Assembly: GCF_017654505.1 (NCBI RefSeq)
Contig: NC_054548.1
Location: 28,363,796-28,427,795 of the forward strand
Direction of reading: 5' to 3'
Source of the DNA: Polyodon spathula
Taxonomy: Eukaryota > Chordata > Actinopteri > Acipenseriformes > Polyodontidae
Length of the DNA: 64,000 nucleotides
Each line of letters begins with the position of its first letter. Within the stretch, counting starts at the first letter, position 1. This document shows positions 22,831 to 35,040 of the stretch, one piece after another. The notes under the pieces were generated by a model that was not told the DNA's origin, ran no database searches, and worked only from the letters and a program-made list of their open reading frames with translations. The translations under genes were made by a program, and so were the position numbers.

Positions 22831-23453
22831 TTATATATGCATTAATTGTAGAATGGCCAAATTGTCCTTCATTTTAGGGAATATGTTATAACTAGTCAGT
22901 AGTTGATTACTTAATTATGTTTTTACATTAGTTTCGTTGTAGTTGCTTGATGGTAGTCAGGTTGTTGTAATTCTGTCTTGAATATCACAGGTCCTTAATG
23001 ATAATGTACTTTATATTAAAACTGACTTTTTTTCTGACAACTTAAAACTTAATGTATTATGCAAACAATTACTCACAAACGTTTTTGACAAAATGGTCTG
23101 ATTTTCTTTATTTTCATTTGTTGCAGGAGGAATTGAACACAGTCGCTCACATTTGGAACACTCATCATATTAGGGCCCAACGAAACAGCACTGCACCACA
23201 GGGTCTCCCACTCATGATGTACACTGTTCCTCATCTGTACGGTGCTGAAGATCATCTGTGTCCTTGCACTGTGGAGAATATTGTGAATTGTGAGGAAGAG
23301 TGCCGCACAAGAAGAAACTATTCCAGTGACAAAACAGTTTTTGAACTATGCTGCCTGTTGATGGATGAACATAGGCTTGATCCCCAAGATAACACAGAAC
23401 AAGCGACAGATCTCTACATCACTTTAAGACAGGAAATACAGGATTTGCTGTAA
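21683..23453 (+). pseudogene. Integrase-like (rve-type) gene, two exons, damaged
   Basis: An acceptor-like 'tattatgttacag' precedes a coding piece KTKPKRVTPQQFAKM. After a frame change comes a long exon to 22492, with one in-frame TAA at about 21902. A GTTGGT donor at 22493 and an AG acceptor at 23126 bound an intron of about 634 bp, and the last exon (23127-23453) joins in frame after FCFMELLQ. The product resembles integrase-core proteins found in many copies in fish and invertebrate genomes. The RNase-H-like fold's first two acids are present: Asp in MWHLDSYDK (22052-22054) and Asp in VRADRGTEN (about 22229-22231). Where relatives have NQRIE before the WWG-like box, this copy has NQRISSFGG, so the third acid is Ser (22352-22354). 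An AATAAA at about 23481 follows the stop codon. It is either a pseudogene or an enzyme-dead derivative; the stop and frame change favour decay. Confidence 0.7.
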
Positions 23454-23478
23454 TTGCTATTATGCTGTAACTGGAAAT

Positions 23479-23486
23479 GTAAATAA
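23479..23486 (+). promoter_or_regulatory. Candidate polyadenylation signal
   Basis: An AATAAA about 28 bases after the stop codon of the integrase-like gene, followed by an A-rich stretch. It fits the end of a transcript, though such hexamers are common in AT-rich DNA. Confidence 0.45.
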
Positions 23487-23855
23487 ACTTGATCACACTT
23501 GTAAAAAAAAATTAAAAAATAGTAGTATACTTAAGTTAATGTACTTAAAGGACATTTGATAGCGAGCACAAGAGAGTTAAGGTAAGGGCAATATTCATAA
23601 AGCATTTACCACCATGCTGTTTTCAACTGTTTTTTTCCCTTATCTTAAATATATCAGGGTGCAAATTTAAGAGTTCTAATAGGCAATTTAAATGTTTATT
23701 TTTGATTTTGTAACATTCAGAGTTCATTCTTCTGCAGAAAATGCTTTATGATTGTGGCCCTAAAGGTTTGTAGGGTGTGGGTTTATTTTAAAGGGTTTAT
23801 GTAAGCTTTATGTAATTGAATTAATAATTAAGTAAGGTGTGTGCAACATACATAA

Positions 23856-24038
23856 GGTGACCATATGGCTGTGTTCAGTGGGACAGTTTGGGATAGTTCC
23901 TCACAACCCAATGCATTCTGGTAAGCGTAGTCCTGCTTCTGTTAAAGGTAAGAATGGTACCTGAGACAGGTAAAACGTGAGTTGAAAAGCCTGAACTGGC
24001 CGGAACTGTCCCGCTGAACACAGAGCCATATGGTCACC
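23856..24038. mobile_element. 183-bp MITE with long terminal inverted repeats
   Basis: Left end GGTGACCATATGGCTGTGTT and right end, reversed, GGTGACCATATGGCTCTGTG. The inverted repeats continue through GTTCAGnGGGACAGTT with a 2-base offset. Flanks are ATAA on the left and TTAA on the right, which could be a drifted TTAA duplication of piggyBac type, but this is uncertain. No coding capacity. Confidence 0.75.
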
Positions 24039-24042
24039 TTAA

Positions 24043-25204
24043 ATACACAGCATGTTTTCTGAACGATCAAAGTAGCCTTAGTATATGATCAGCTGGAGCT
24101 GCACTGATTTGTAATTTAATTGTAGCATAATATTAAAAATAATAACTACTTCCAAAAAGCTAAGCAAAATGTAAACCAGTAAATTTAATGATTAGGATCT
24201 AGTCTGGGCAGTTAGCTATCCTTTAAAACTGAATCAGTGTGTTTTGTGGTTTACAATAGGGTTGTCACCTGACTCCCTAATCCTGGGACACTTTAAGACA
24301 GGTCAGGGTTTTCAAATCACCTATCTGAACCGTAACCTAATTGATTTTATTCAACATGTAAAGTGAGTGTCAACTCTCAACTGTCAAATTAATTGTTTTA
24401 CTTATTAGTCACCAAATATTCTACTTGTGATATACTTACTGTCCAACACAGGGTCCAGCTGTAAACTCTAGTAGTACCATTACAGACTGCTACAGGCCAT
24501 TTCCTTAATGTGTGAGATGATTATTATAGGCATTATTATTATATATTATTATGTTAATTACATTATTATTGGTTGCCATGTAGAACGTCAATTGGTTTAG
24601 AAGAAACACCTGTGTGTAACTGAGAATGTATAAAATCCGTCAGTGTGTGTTAACTGCAGCAGGCAAAAAGGTAAACAACTATGGAAGCACACTGACAAGA
24701 AGTTGCCATGAACTCAATTTGCAGATCCATGAAACAAAAGTGGTTAATAAATGTGCTTCAGAGAGTAATACCAGCATTAGTAAACAGACACCGTTTACAG
24801 AAAATCAGAACTCTTCATATTAAAATGTCATTCCTTTCTACATTTTCGTGGTTATGCAGTAAGTTTTGAAATTTAAGCATAATGAAATCAAAGTTTCTGT
24901 ATTTTACTTTTTACCCCCTTATGTGCAATCCATTTTGGTGATGTTTATAAATTGTGGAAGAAATTTGCTCCTTGGTTTGCCTTAACCTAGTGTACCCTTT
25001 ATTGTTTAACAAGATTCCCATAGGTCTTCAGTGGAGGACCTAACATTTTGCACAGCTAACATCTTGACTTAATTCCTTACTGCATGCATTTTTCTATCGT
25101 GAAAATTATATTTAAAATGTTATGTTTATTCATGTTGCCTAGGTCTATGGGTGATGCAATTAAAAGTATCGCTGTATTTGCTCCTAATTGTAACTGTATT
25201 TTCA
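24043..25204. other. Non-coding stretch, nothing recognised
   Basis: A 65-codon open frame at 24626-24823 has no recognisable domain. The rest is AT-rich. Confidence 0.4.
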
Positions 25205-25278
25205 TTATTTTGTACTTGCGTATTGTAATATTTTGCAACCACTGTAAGTCGCCCTAGATAACAATGTCTGTTAAACAA

Positions 25279-25341
<63 letters not shown>
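25205..25341 (+). repeat. SINE/LINE tail followed by (AAT)n
   Basis: 'ccactgtaagtcgccctaga' and 'taacaatgtctgttaaac' match the common fish tail that normally reads gccctggata...gtctgctaaa. The tail ends in about 20 AAT units. Confidence 0.7.
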
Positions 25342-25342
<1 letters not shown>

Positions 25343-25672
25343 TTCAGAGGATGGTTTTCTGTTTCATAAATGTTTTCTAAAACTGATCGCAACAATTAAT
25401 TGTTCCTTGGAGCAAGACACGAATGACAAGAATGAATCATTTACAAAAATCTTATAAGAAATGTCTTCCCCATGTTAACACATTAATCCCAGTCAACAGT
25501 GATACATTTTATTATTTTAAAAATATAACACAATAAGCCCCAAGCCTTAAGTTTAGCAGAGGTTAACTATTTAGATCAATTTTGGGCCAAAAGATCTCTC
25601 ACCAACTCACAGGTAATTTACTTGAAAAGAAAACAAACATCGGGTTTTAGATTTCAATTATTTTACTGAACA

Positions 25673-25718
25673 TGTGAAATGCCCTATTCACTAAATGTGA
25701 AATGCCCTATTCATTAAA
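25673..25718. repeat. 23-bp tandem duplication
   Basis: The unit 'tgtgaaatgccctattcact' plus three bases occurs twice in direct succession with a single base difference. The surrounding 25342-26274 shows no gene. Confidence 0.8.
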
Positions 25719-26274
25719 TAGGATATAGTAACAATCAATTTTAACTCTATCTGCTAAAACATCAATACCTGTTTCCAAAATGTAACAATATCCATATATT
25801 GACATATACATTGGTAGATTTTTACTACCTGTTTTTAAACTTCTACACTGTAGTATGTTTCTGTTACCATCTACATTCACTTTAAGATGGCTTTTTAATG
25901 CATAGGCAGTAACACTTTTATATATTCAAAAAGTGTTATATATTATATATTTTAAATATTCAAAATCACTTTTATTTTTATAAACCTGCATGTAAATGGT
26001 TAACAGTAAGTGCTAGTATCAAAAGGCAAGTCATCTACCTTTAAAAATACATTTCAAAACCAACACATTGACAAAAACAATTTTAATTTCTCCAGAAATA
26101 ATCCCAATGTAGTATAGCAAACAATGCAAAGAGTGTGAACGGCTCTTTTTTGTGCCCCTGAACATTGCAAAATACAAACTTACATAAACCTCATAAAAAA
26201 ATGAGTATTTTTGCCCCACCTCACATTCGCTCATACAACACAAAGATCCTTAGATGTGCTTGCTAGTAGGGTTT

Positions 26275-27590
26275 TCATTTCAACATGAAATGACAGCAAA
26301 TGATATCCATTCTATGGCAGTCACCATCCACAATGTTCTGAAACTCACTTCTAAATTCAGTACACGTATTGTAAGTACATGGCACCTCTAGATGTGGTCC
26401 ACAAGTGTGTGCAACAGGTCTTCGCTGCAGACCCCTGATATCTGTAAATTGTCTCAACACAAAGCATATCGGCTCCTGTGACAAAAGGAGTCAGCAGTCT
26501 TCCATCATCTAAAGATCGAATAAACTGCTTCAAGAAATTCATTGTTTTGTTTTGTGCTGCATTTTGAACTTCAGCATTAATCATGCTTAGTACCTGTTTT
26601 ACAGTTGGCTTCTTCGCTTCATATAGCGCTTCTAAGTTGAACACTTCTGGTAGTAACTTTTGTAGACTGCTGCGTGTTACGTCGGCCATAACCTCTAAGG
26701 CATATTTTGGCTCCTGTATGAGTTGTTTATGAGCTACTTGAAGAATTGTGCCCTTCATGCTGTCATGTGATGGCACAGTGTGACAGCCCATTCTGGAAAG
26801 GATATCAAGCAACTCATCCTGATCATCTGCTCCAGTACTTCCATCCAATGCAGAAGTGATGATGTCTTTCTCAAATGGTGCAATACCTTAAAAAAGAAGC
26901 CATCAGTATTCCGGATGTAATTTCAGACTCTCCATATACCAACCCAATTGCAAAAGCCAGTGAAAGCTGTATTGGAAAGTATGACTGGTCCATGTAACCC
27001 TTCAGTAGTATTCTTCCCACTGCCTCCCACTCTTCCTTCCCATATTCAGGATACAGTGCTGGAACACGCTCATACTCCCCTTCGGCACAGTTTTGAAAGA
27101 AAGCTTCCTAGAATGCAGAATAAGCATCTCAAAAGATACCCAATACATCAGAACCTGCTTAATTTCCAAACTCTGTGGTCAAGGAAGCATTCAAAATGTT
27201 AGACTCCTTAAACTCTCCCAACATATCTTGCAGTACGATGACTCTGCGTAAAGTCAAAATGCGTACACCTGCATTTTGCTTTGTTGGAGAGAGTTGCGCT
27301 GGCTGAGGAGAGTTTGCTAACTGCTGTATTGGAGGTGAAGAGGGAGCAAGACTGTGGTCTGGGGACAGCTGTAATGTTAGAGAGTCTGGCCTTGGCGGAG
27401 GCAACCGTAGTAGCTGCTGTAGTGGAGACAAAGAGGGAGCAAGATTGTGTTGTGGCGGCAGCTGCACTGTTGAACAGTCTGGTGCAGGGAGTGGGAAGAG
27501 CAATGATGGTAAGATATTTATGTCTCCTTTTGGTGTTTGCATTGAACATGATGGTAGCATTGCCGCACTTTTTTCAAATATTGAAGAAAC
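26275..27590 (-). pseudogene. HECT-type ubiquitin ligase domain, disrupted
   Basis: The minus strand encodes a proline/glutamine-rich linker (about 27560-27290), then RILTLRRVIVLQDMLGEF, the HECT N-lobe (EGEYERVPALYPEYGKEEWE, VGRILLKGYM), DELLDILSRMGCHTVPSHDS and QVAHKQLIQEPKYAL. The C-lobe ends with RRPVAHTCGPHLEVPCTY and TEFRSEFQNIVD. The HTC cysteine (codon about 26401-26403) sits where HECT enzymes carry their ubiquitin-accepting Cys. Three in-frame stops near 27090-27155 and frame changes near 26875 and 26450 break it. The combination with the N-terminal exon at 27642-28586 resembles a multi-copy fish gene family annotated as G2/M phase-specific E3 ligase-like (G2E3-like). This copy is probably a pseudogene. 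Confidence 0.75.
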
Positions 27591-27641
27591 AAACGTAATT
27601 GCACTGAGGCATTGGCTTATTGGAAGACACTACCTGTTGGT

Positions 27642-28586
27642 TTAAATTAGAAAAAAAAAATGTACTTCCCATGAAAGTGTGTCATTACAGGTTTCATAAT
27701 TTAGTGGACCAAATTCTATTTCCGAGTCAGAAGAGTGCATGGCACTTAAAAAAGCTGATGACTGTAGAATATCTCTAGATGCCCCATGGCCAAGCTCACC
27801 TTCTGTCAATGTACAGCAGTCAAATCCAGAAGTTTCTTTCAATGGAGCGCTAGGAAAGTTCTTTAATAAATGAGCTGCAGTATCTGGTTCACATTCAGAG
27901 TGGAGGCTGACCTTTGGCGGAACACAGAATTGTGCCAATCCAGATTTTTCACAACAGACAGTTACTTCAGGGACTTTGCCTTCCACCTGCACAACAGTTT
28001 CAACTGCCCCATGATCCAAAGATGCCAAATAGAAATGCACTATTCCCATTTTTACTTTTTCATAGGCAGCCCCAACGGTCATATCAAGTGGCAGCACTTT
28101 TTCTTTAAAATGCCATATTTCAAATGAGAATTGATTATCATTACCTTTCTTTGACTGACCACGTGGGAAGAATAGATCCTTATCAATCTTTAAAAGGTCA
28201 TCACAGTCAACATTTTTTGACACAGAAATTCTTCTAGTGCCACCCCCACCACGAGCACGGACTTGCTTACCATTATGTATCCACCCAATCTCGATTTTTC
28301 TGGTGCTTTTTGCAGCATGCTTGTTTCCCAATTTCCTGTCATTGCACTGACTATGTTTGTCATCATCCCTTGAATCCTCAGTGGCAGTCAATGAAGGCTT
28401 TAATTTCATTTTCTTTCTCAGTTTGTCAAGGAGACTGTTTTTCCTGGAAGGTACGATCTTGCTATCACGTGACGTTTTCTCAGCATGGTTATCACAATAA
28501 CTTTGCAAAGCTACTCTATCACCAAGAGCCGGCATGTACTTCTCTAAAGATGTATCTTCTATGAGCAAAACAGTTGAAGAGTCAAT
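27642..28586 (-). pseudogene. N-terminal exon of the HECT-like gene
   Basis: An acceptor 'ttttgtctttacag' on the minus strand precedes IDSSTVLLIEDTSLEKYMP, which looks like the end of a SAM-like domain. A basic segment (SLLDKLRKKMKLKP) follows, then RKIEIGWIHNGKQVRARGGG and GTRRISVSKNVDCDDLLKID, DLFFPRGQSKKG, FSFEIWHFKEKVLPLD. The glycine-rich GGGGTRRI box and the beta-grasp-like segment after it are typical of the fish HECT family above. The exon is open for 315 codons and ends near GAA|GTACAT, a weak donor. Because it is intact while the HECT part is not, it may have decayed only recently, or a functional transcript may skip the broken exons. Confidence 0.7.
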
Positions 28587-31400
28587 CTGTAAAGACAAAA
28601 AAAACCTGTAGTACAACTAAACTAATCTATATTAATTCCTTAAAGTTTTTTTTTTTTTTTTTTATTCTGAAATCCCTTTACTGAAGAACATGTCAAACTG
28701 TGTAAGCAATTTATTCAACTTCCTGTAATGCACATCATTTTTGCACCTGTTGAATGTTACTGTATATCACCAAAAGCATGCAAATGGAGAATTCAAGAAC
28801 AGAAATAAAAAATAAAAAAAATGTATACAGCAAAATGTTTGTGACGCTCCAACATTATACATAAAAATACCTGACAAAGACACACTGATAAAGGGAATGG
28901 CATAGTTATGCTATACTTGGTTGTTGGAAAAATCCACAAATTACATTTTCAATTAAAAGGAATTAAGCCCCCCCCACAAAAAATATTATTAGTAAGTGCA
29001 TGCAAAATTCATGTGTAAATTCAAACGACCTGACTGCCTGGTTTCTGGTCCCAAACATCAAGCTGTCAATAAAGTCACTCTAACGAAGCAGATCTTACAG
29101 AACAATGAAGTACTCAACACATCAACTACTGGCTAATTGTAAAATATCCCCCAAAATAACAAAGGATATTGTTTTCCATTCTACAATTGATGTGTTTAAA
29201 AGTAAAGCCGTTAGTAGACCGATATCTGATTAAAGAAAAAAAAAAAGACTGAAAAGGTGTAATAGTGTCTCTCATTAGTACATAACTGAATAAACTGAGG
29301 GTAAAGAAAAAAAAAAAACCTGGAATACAGTTACCTTGAATTTGATATTCATGTGCAAATGACTCAGTGAAATAAATAAATACATATATAAAAATGTTGA
29401 TGAACTTTACAAGCTGTATCAGACGCAGGAGTCACTTACAGTGCATTTCAACCGGTCAGTTGATCCACACAGAACATGACAACAACCCTCAAAGAATGTT
29501 ATTTATGTATTCCATGATGTCAGACACAAAACCAATGACATTATTAAAATACACCTCAAATTAATTGAAACATTTAACAGTGTTCTGCTCAAATGATTTG
29601 TGGAGAAATTCCCCCCATTTACTACATATTTTTTAGGAGGAATTCACATAGCTTCAACTACAGTCATTTTTTTCAATTAGTTATTTGCACAGACAAATGC
29701 CCCTGTCAATTCGCAAGTCAGACTACTGTATTATGAGCTTCTTGGTTTATCTCCATCCATTTTTTTTTTATCTGAGCAGATGTCAAATAACCTTCGGTTT
29801 TTCATATAGATTTCATATATAAAATATATATATATCTGTTGTAGTTAAGATAAATGTATCAATTACAGAATGGTCAGAATTGTCCCTCATTATTTAGCTA
29901 GTAGCTGATATGTTAATGACTTAATTGTTCATTAGATCCCTTTCACTGGAGTGGCATAATTGACAATGTGAGGTTTCAGACCGACAACCTAGTAGCCAGG
30001 TTGTTCAAATTCACCCTTGAATTTCGCAGTGCCATAATTATACATTCCATATAATTTAAATTCCAAAAACTTATCTTCTGGGTTTTCATCTCCTGGATTA
30101 CCTCATCAACAATCCCGGTCACAAAGAAATGCATACATATCCTTTTGAAGTGCCATTGCTGAAATTAATCTGGGGCAAAATAAACAGAGCTACATTTGTA
30201 TTGTATAAATACATGGATGGAGGTTATAGTTGCATCCTGAGCCATACTAAAAAATAATGGCATAGTTCTGACATCAAAATTGCAATTGTTTTAAACTCAC
30301 CACCAAAGAGCACATATTTTAAAGATTGCCAGCTCTCGCGTTTATTTAGAAAGCCCAGATATTCAATTACAAATAATAACAATAATAATTTCCATAGCTG
30401 ACTTGTCAATTTAATATAACAGCTTTTCAACTTCCATGCTTTTCAACTTACTCTTTCAATGTTACGTTGTGTATTTTTGGTGCACTATTAAACATGTTAG
30501 TTGCGTGTTTATCTGAGGACCTGTTGATCACTGACAGTAGCTGCTGAATCGCTGTGAATCCGCTTTGACAAAAGAAAACGAGCTCTGTATATGCGAACAA
30601 TGTGCGGTGGGCACTGAATTATATGAGGAACAGAATTCGATACTATACTAGCACAGGCCACAATATTTTAAGCGATAGTAACATCCATGTATTATAAAAA
30701 ATATAATAAAATATATGTTAGGCTTTACTGGGTTACAAGAAAATAATCCCATCTCGGTGTTCTGTGGCATTTTACAAACCACTGGAGCTGACACTCTCTT
30801 ACAGTAGCCTACATGTACAATTTAGCCATGCGTTTAAAATAACTTTGCTTTCTGATTACGGCTACTCCGTTCATAGTATTTTTTTTTTTTTTTTATTGCT
30901 TTACTAACAACAAATCATCTCTCTATTAACTATCATTTGTTTATTACTTAGGTTTTCCTAGTGCAAGGCCTACTCTATAATTCGGATATTTTCATATAAA
31001 TTTGCCTCTGCACCAAAAATACATTTAGCTAATAACTTTCTTTTTTTTTTTTAACAATTTGTTTTGAACAAAAAAAAAATGTTGTAACGCTGCTGGGGAA
31101 TTACAGTCTAGGTCGGGGATCGGCAGGCAAGGCGGTAATCGACTGCTATGTGCATTCCCTGGAGCTGACACGCCACGATTAAAAATAAATAAATAAATAA
31201 AATACATAAAAGTGCAGTAAACTTAATTCACATGAAGCCTTCACACACATTTTAATCATAAATATCTAACGGAATGTTGCAAACACACAATTAGGTTAAA
31301 AAAGTTTACTTTTGATTTCAATGCATCGACTAGTATAAGAGGTTTCAGAAACGTTGCTAGCAAATAGGGATAATTACTTAGCTAAATGAAACGATGCAAC

Positions 31401-31455
<55 letters not shown>

Positions 31456-31758
31456 GTAGAGAACATAATATGCAATTAGAAGAACGTTTAAACACATGAT
31501 CCATGGTTGTCGTTTTTTAGGTTTTTTAGCAACGACATCTAATGGAAAAACATGTGAATTCAAGCCAAAATTAAGCTGGGCCTATGTGGGTTAGCTACAC
31601 AATGCACAATTCACCCACATAATGTAATCGCGTAACGTTATTACTTGCTAAATGACATGCTGCTACATTAATAAATAGGCATACGTATTTAAATACATAA
31701 TTAACGACTTTGTTATGCTTTAATAACTAAACCAATTTTAATTTGGACTAGTACTCAC
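28587..31758. other. Presumed intron of the HECT-like gene
   Basis: About 3.2 kb of AT-rich DNA between the acceptor at 28586 and the putative first exon. It holds A/T runs and a short (TA)n near 29815-29834, plus (AAT)n at 31400-31453. A SAM-domain exon expected upstream of 28586 was not identified. Confidence 0.4.
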
Positions 31759-31870
31759 CTGAAAGCTTTAGGATGTGAGCAGAGTAGCTTCACACTATCC
31801 TCCTCAGCTGCTCTAAAATGCGCGGTTGAGTTGAGGGAGGGAGGTGCCAGTGATGGTAGCGGTGACGCAA
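31759..31870 (-). other. Putative 5' non-coding exon of the HECT-like gene
   Basis: On the minus strand a GC-richer segment, 'gagcagctgaggaggatag' ... 'ctaaagctttcag', is followed by a consensus donor GTGAGT at about 31753-31758. It lies upstream of the HECT-like coding exons on the same strand. The link is inferred from strand, spacing and the strong donor only. Confidence 0.35.
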
Positions 31871-31902
31871 AAGGGATGCCTCTTCTACTGTGATATTATT
31901 TT

Positions 31903-31931
31903 GTACGTACGAGATAGTATCTCGTACGTAC
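31903..31931. repeat. 29-bp near-perfect palindrome
   Basis: Arms GTACGTACGAGATA and TATCTCGTACGTAC flank a single central G. It lies just upstream of the putative first exon. Confidence 0.9.
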
Positions 31932-31981
31932 GAGACGATCCCATTCATGTTTTTCTTCACCATGGGGTTCAGGGCTTCCGT

Positions 31982-31984
<3 letters not shown>

Positions 31985-32019
<35 letters not shown>

Positions 32020-32298
32020 CAATACAATACAGCATTTTTGTAAACAGCAACACATGTAATGCACAATAAAAGAAACATTTTATTTGTGTCATCGGTGTCA
32101 ATTTCAGACGGAGCTTCATGGTCGGGAAGGTGAAACAGATGAGAGATTTTTTTTTCCTCTGTCTTCCCGTCTAGTGCTATCAGTGTCAGCTTCTCAGACA
32201 CAGTATAGTAGTTGCTCAGTAACGAGGTGCAAACAGGTGATTGATCGATCTGTATGAGCGTTTACGAAGGTGCTTTGTTAAAAAATCAAATTCAAATC

Positions 32299-32330
<32 letters not shown>
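31985..32330. repeat. Homopolymer A and T tracts
   Basis: A run of about 33 A at 31984-32016 and a run of about 30 T at 32301-32330. No gene lies between or immediately after them. Confidence 0.9.
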
Positions 32331-32331
<1 letters not shown>

Positions 32332-33274
32332 CAATATAAAATCTAAGCCTATTTTTAGGGACCCCAGCTATTGTTATTGATTCCAACTTAAGCTCTTTAC
32401 ATAAGGACTAGCAAGTTTACATCAGGACTAGCAAGTTTCAAAAGGCACAATATTGTTAGTTTCTAACCCTGATATTATTGCATTTTAATTAATTTTAAGC
32501 AGTTTATTTGATGAACCCTCGTCCGTGTGCCTCTGTAATACTGAAAATCACTGACTTTTCTTTCAAAAGTTTGTTCATGTAGGTATCAATATGACAGTTA
32601 ATATACCATGTAAAAGCAGAAAACTTGAAATTTATAAAAAAAAAAAATTGCCTAAAAGTAATTTTTTTCTCCAGAATTATATTATTTGATGTCAAATTTG
32701 TGAATGTTTGTTAATTCCTTGTGACTTTGATTAATCAATTTGCTTAACTGAGTGGAATGTGAATGTCTTGTTTTGAAAGAAAACGGCCCATGGATATATA
32801 GCCTTTTGCTGCAAAACAAAAAATAAAATGAACCATTTTTAAAGTTTCAATAAATAATTAATAGTTAATCACAATCATAATTAATAGAGTGCCATATCAG
32901 TCATATTGAATATAAAAGGAAAATAAAAACTGCAATTCTCAAGTCTGCAAGTGCCTAATTGTGGTTTGAAACTGGAAAATGAATGCTTGCCATGCACAGG
33001 CATGATGGAAAATACTGTAAATTGACTGCATCTGTATTTGCCACCTTTTTTTTTAGTACTCTTTTGTCCAAATTCCATGGGCGAACATATATTTTAGAAA
33101 AATAAAACCGTGCTCAGTTCTCAGTGCTGTAAAGGAGCGGCCGGAAATGTCCGCTCAAGGAACTACACTCACACTGCTCACTCTCTGGGTCTTCCTGCAC
33201 GTGGAACTGACAGCTGAGACCTCAGTCAGAATTGTGGTGCGAGCAGGGGGGCGTGACTACTGGACAGTGTGTTC

Positions 33275-33320
<46 letters not shown>

Positions 33321-34439
33321 CTACGATTGGTTGTTTATGTTCTGTTAATGTTCGCTGTTAGGCATGCAGAACCTGCATGGCGGTGCTAGTAGCCTTCATC
33401 CTAGCCAGCAAATGGACGCTCACTGAATTGTTCCCATAAAGCTCACCATCGGGTCTGTGATTTTTCATGTGAACAGCACCTGAGAGTGGAAATAACTGTA
33501 TGGGGGGCTCTTGTTGGCTGAGGGATAATAACAATGTATCTGTTCATGTTTATCTGTTCAATCTATTTGTTCAATTCCACCAAACATGGGTGTTTACCCA
33601 CTTTTTTATTTACCACTACACCACTGGTTTTACTTGTTTACAATAACAAATAGTAGATTAAACATTTTTATTTTTTACTTTTAATTTATTGATGCCAGCA
33701 GCTTTGCTCGCCTTAAAATATTTCCAGCTCACTGCGCTCATCTTAAATAATTCCAACCTCTCTTCGCTTACCTTAAAAAAACATTTCCCTGGTCGCTGTG
33801 CTCGGCAGGTCCTCACTACTGTTCTCTCCAGCAGAGCTTTTCATCTCTCATTCCATTACAGTACACCATGCTGGTGCAGTGTGCTGCTCTTTCACTTTTC
33901 TATAAGGCACCTGAAACGCACTGCAATGACTGATTTGATTAATCGCTATTTAAATAATTGCATAAGAGAAGTTATAAATATATTTATTTCATGCCTCCAC
34001 CTGCTGTTTTACTTGCAAAGTTTCACCACCTGATACAAGAGCGCAACAAACTCAGCAATGCATTATCCACGTTGGTTAAAAAAATAAATGAAACACATTT
34101 TGTTCTATAAGGTAGGCTATGTTAGGTAGATGACAGATTCCTAATATTGTGAAGGTGTTTTTTTTTATCAAAAATAAAGTAATAAGTAATAGTAATAGTT
34201 GCCTACTTATTTTGAATATTAACTTTTAAATATTAAGCCGTGCTGTTTTGAGAATAGGCCTACACGGTGTATATCGTAGAGATAATATATTTGTTTCAAT
34301 TAGTCACGGCCCCAAAGGAATCAGAATACTCTCATTTGGCCCCGAGAAAAATATTCTTGATAACACCATGACCTGCAATGGCTGGATTGTTTTGTTGGAT
34401 TTGTAAAATATTCAGAACGAAATCTGCCTATTGAGAAAT
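32331..34439. other. Non-coding stretch with a (TG)n and one signal-peptide-like frame
   Basis: AT-rich, with (TG)n at 33276-33319 and a 20-bp direct duplication at 32406-32440 ('aggactagcaagttt'). At 33147 an ATG opens MSAQGTTLTLLTLWVFLHVE, a plausible secretory signal with polar start and hydrophobic core. The frame runs into the (TG)n and no downstream exon was recognised, so a real gene is not supported. Confidence 0.4.
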
Positions 34440-35040
34440 ATTGTCATGCAACTGTCTGTAACACAAACCAGCCACAGGCCAGACTCCAACAGCAGCAGGA
34501 ACAACATCATTGGGACCAACAGCTAAACAAACAAACTCAACAACAGGAAAATTACATGTCATTTATTCACAAACAGACAGATCTTCAGGAAACACTGAGC
34601 AGACTGCCCCACCAAAACAAGTCTTACCAGATGACTTGGAACTCCACATCCTGGTATGCAGTGCAGCAACAGAGTCCAAAACTGTTTGGGAAGACATTGT
34701 GGATGTCAATAAAGTGTATAATGCTTTACGGAAGTTTTAGGAAATAAATCATCTTGCCACAAAACTCTGTCAAGTTGCTTACTAATCACAACTTGAATGC
34801 ATTTCAATGTCATTCTGACAACAAAGAAAAAGATAACGATGAAATCACTGTGCTGGAAACAACCAATGAACAACCTCACCCCAAAGAAACTTTGCTATGT
34901 AAGGTTCAACCGGATGAAGAAGCTGTCATTTAACACAATTACACAATACATCCCTATGACAGAAATACAACGAATCTTGGTTGTAAATCTCCCTACCGAC
35001 CTGAGAGGGCGCTAAGCAGTGAAGACAGAGTTCTTTGGAT
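34440..35040 (+). pseudogene. Possible N-terminal Helitron polyprotein fragment
   Basis: A glutamine-rich stretch (QQQEQHHWDQQLNKQTQQQE) is followed in another frame by PPKQVLPDDLELHILVCSAA and VDVNKVYNALRKF. The last segment resembles the conserved 'xVxxALxxLkxxNxLY' region that precedes the Rep domain in animal Helitron proteins. Stops and frame changes are frequent. It belongs to the same element as 35917-36570 if the identification is right. Confidence 0.4.

Noticed and set aside
27208..27598. Plus-strand and alternative minus-strand frames around 27.2-27.6 kb
   Set aside because: They overlap the proline-rich linker of the HECT-like gene and arise from its repetitive composition.
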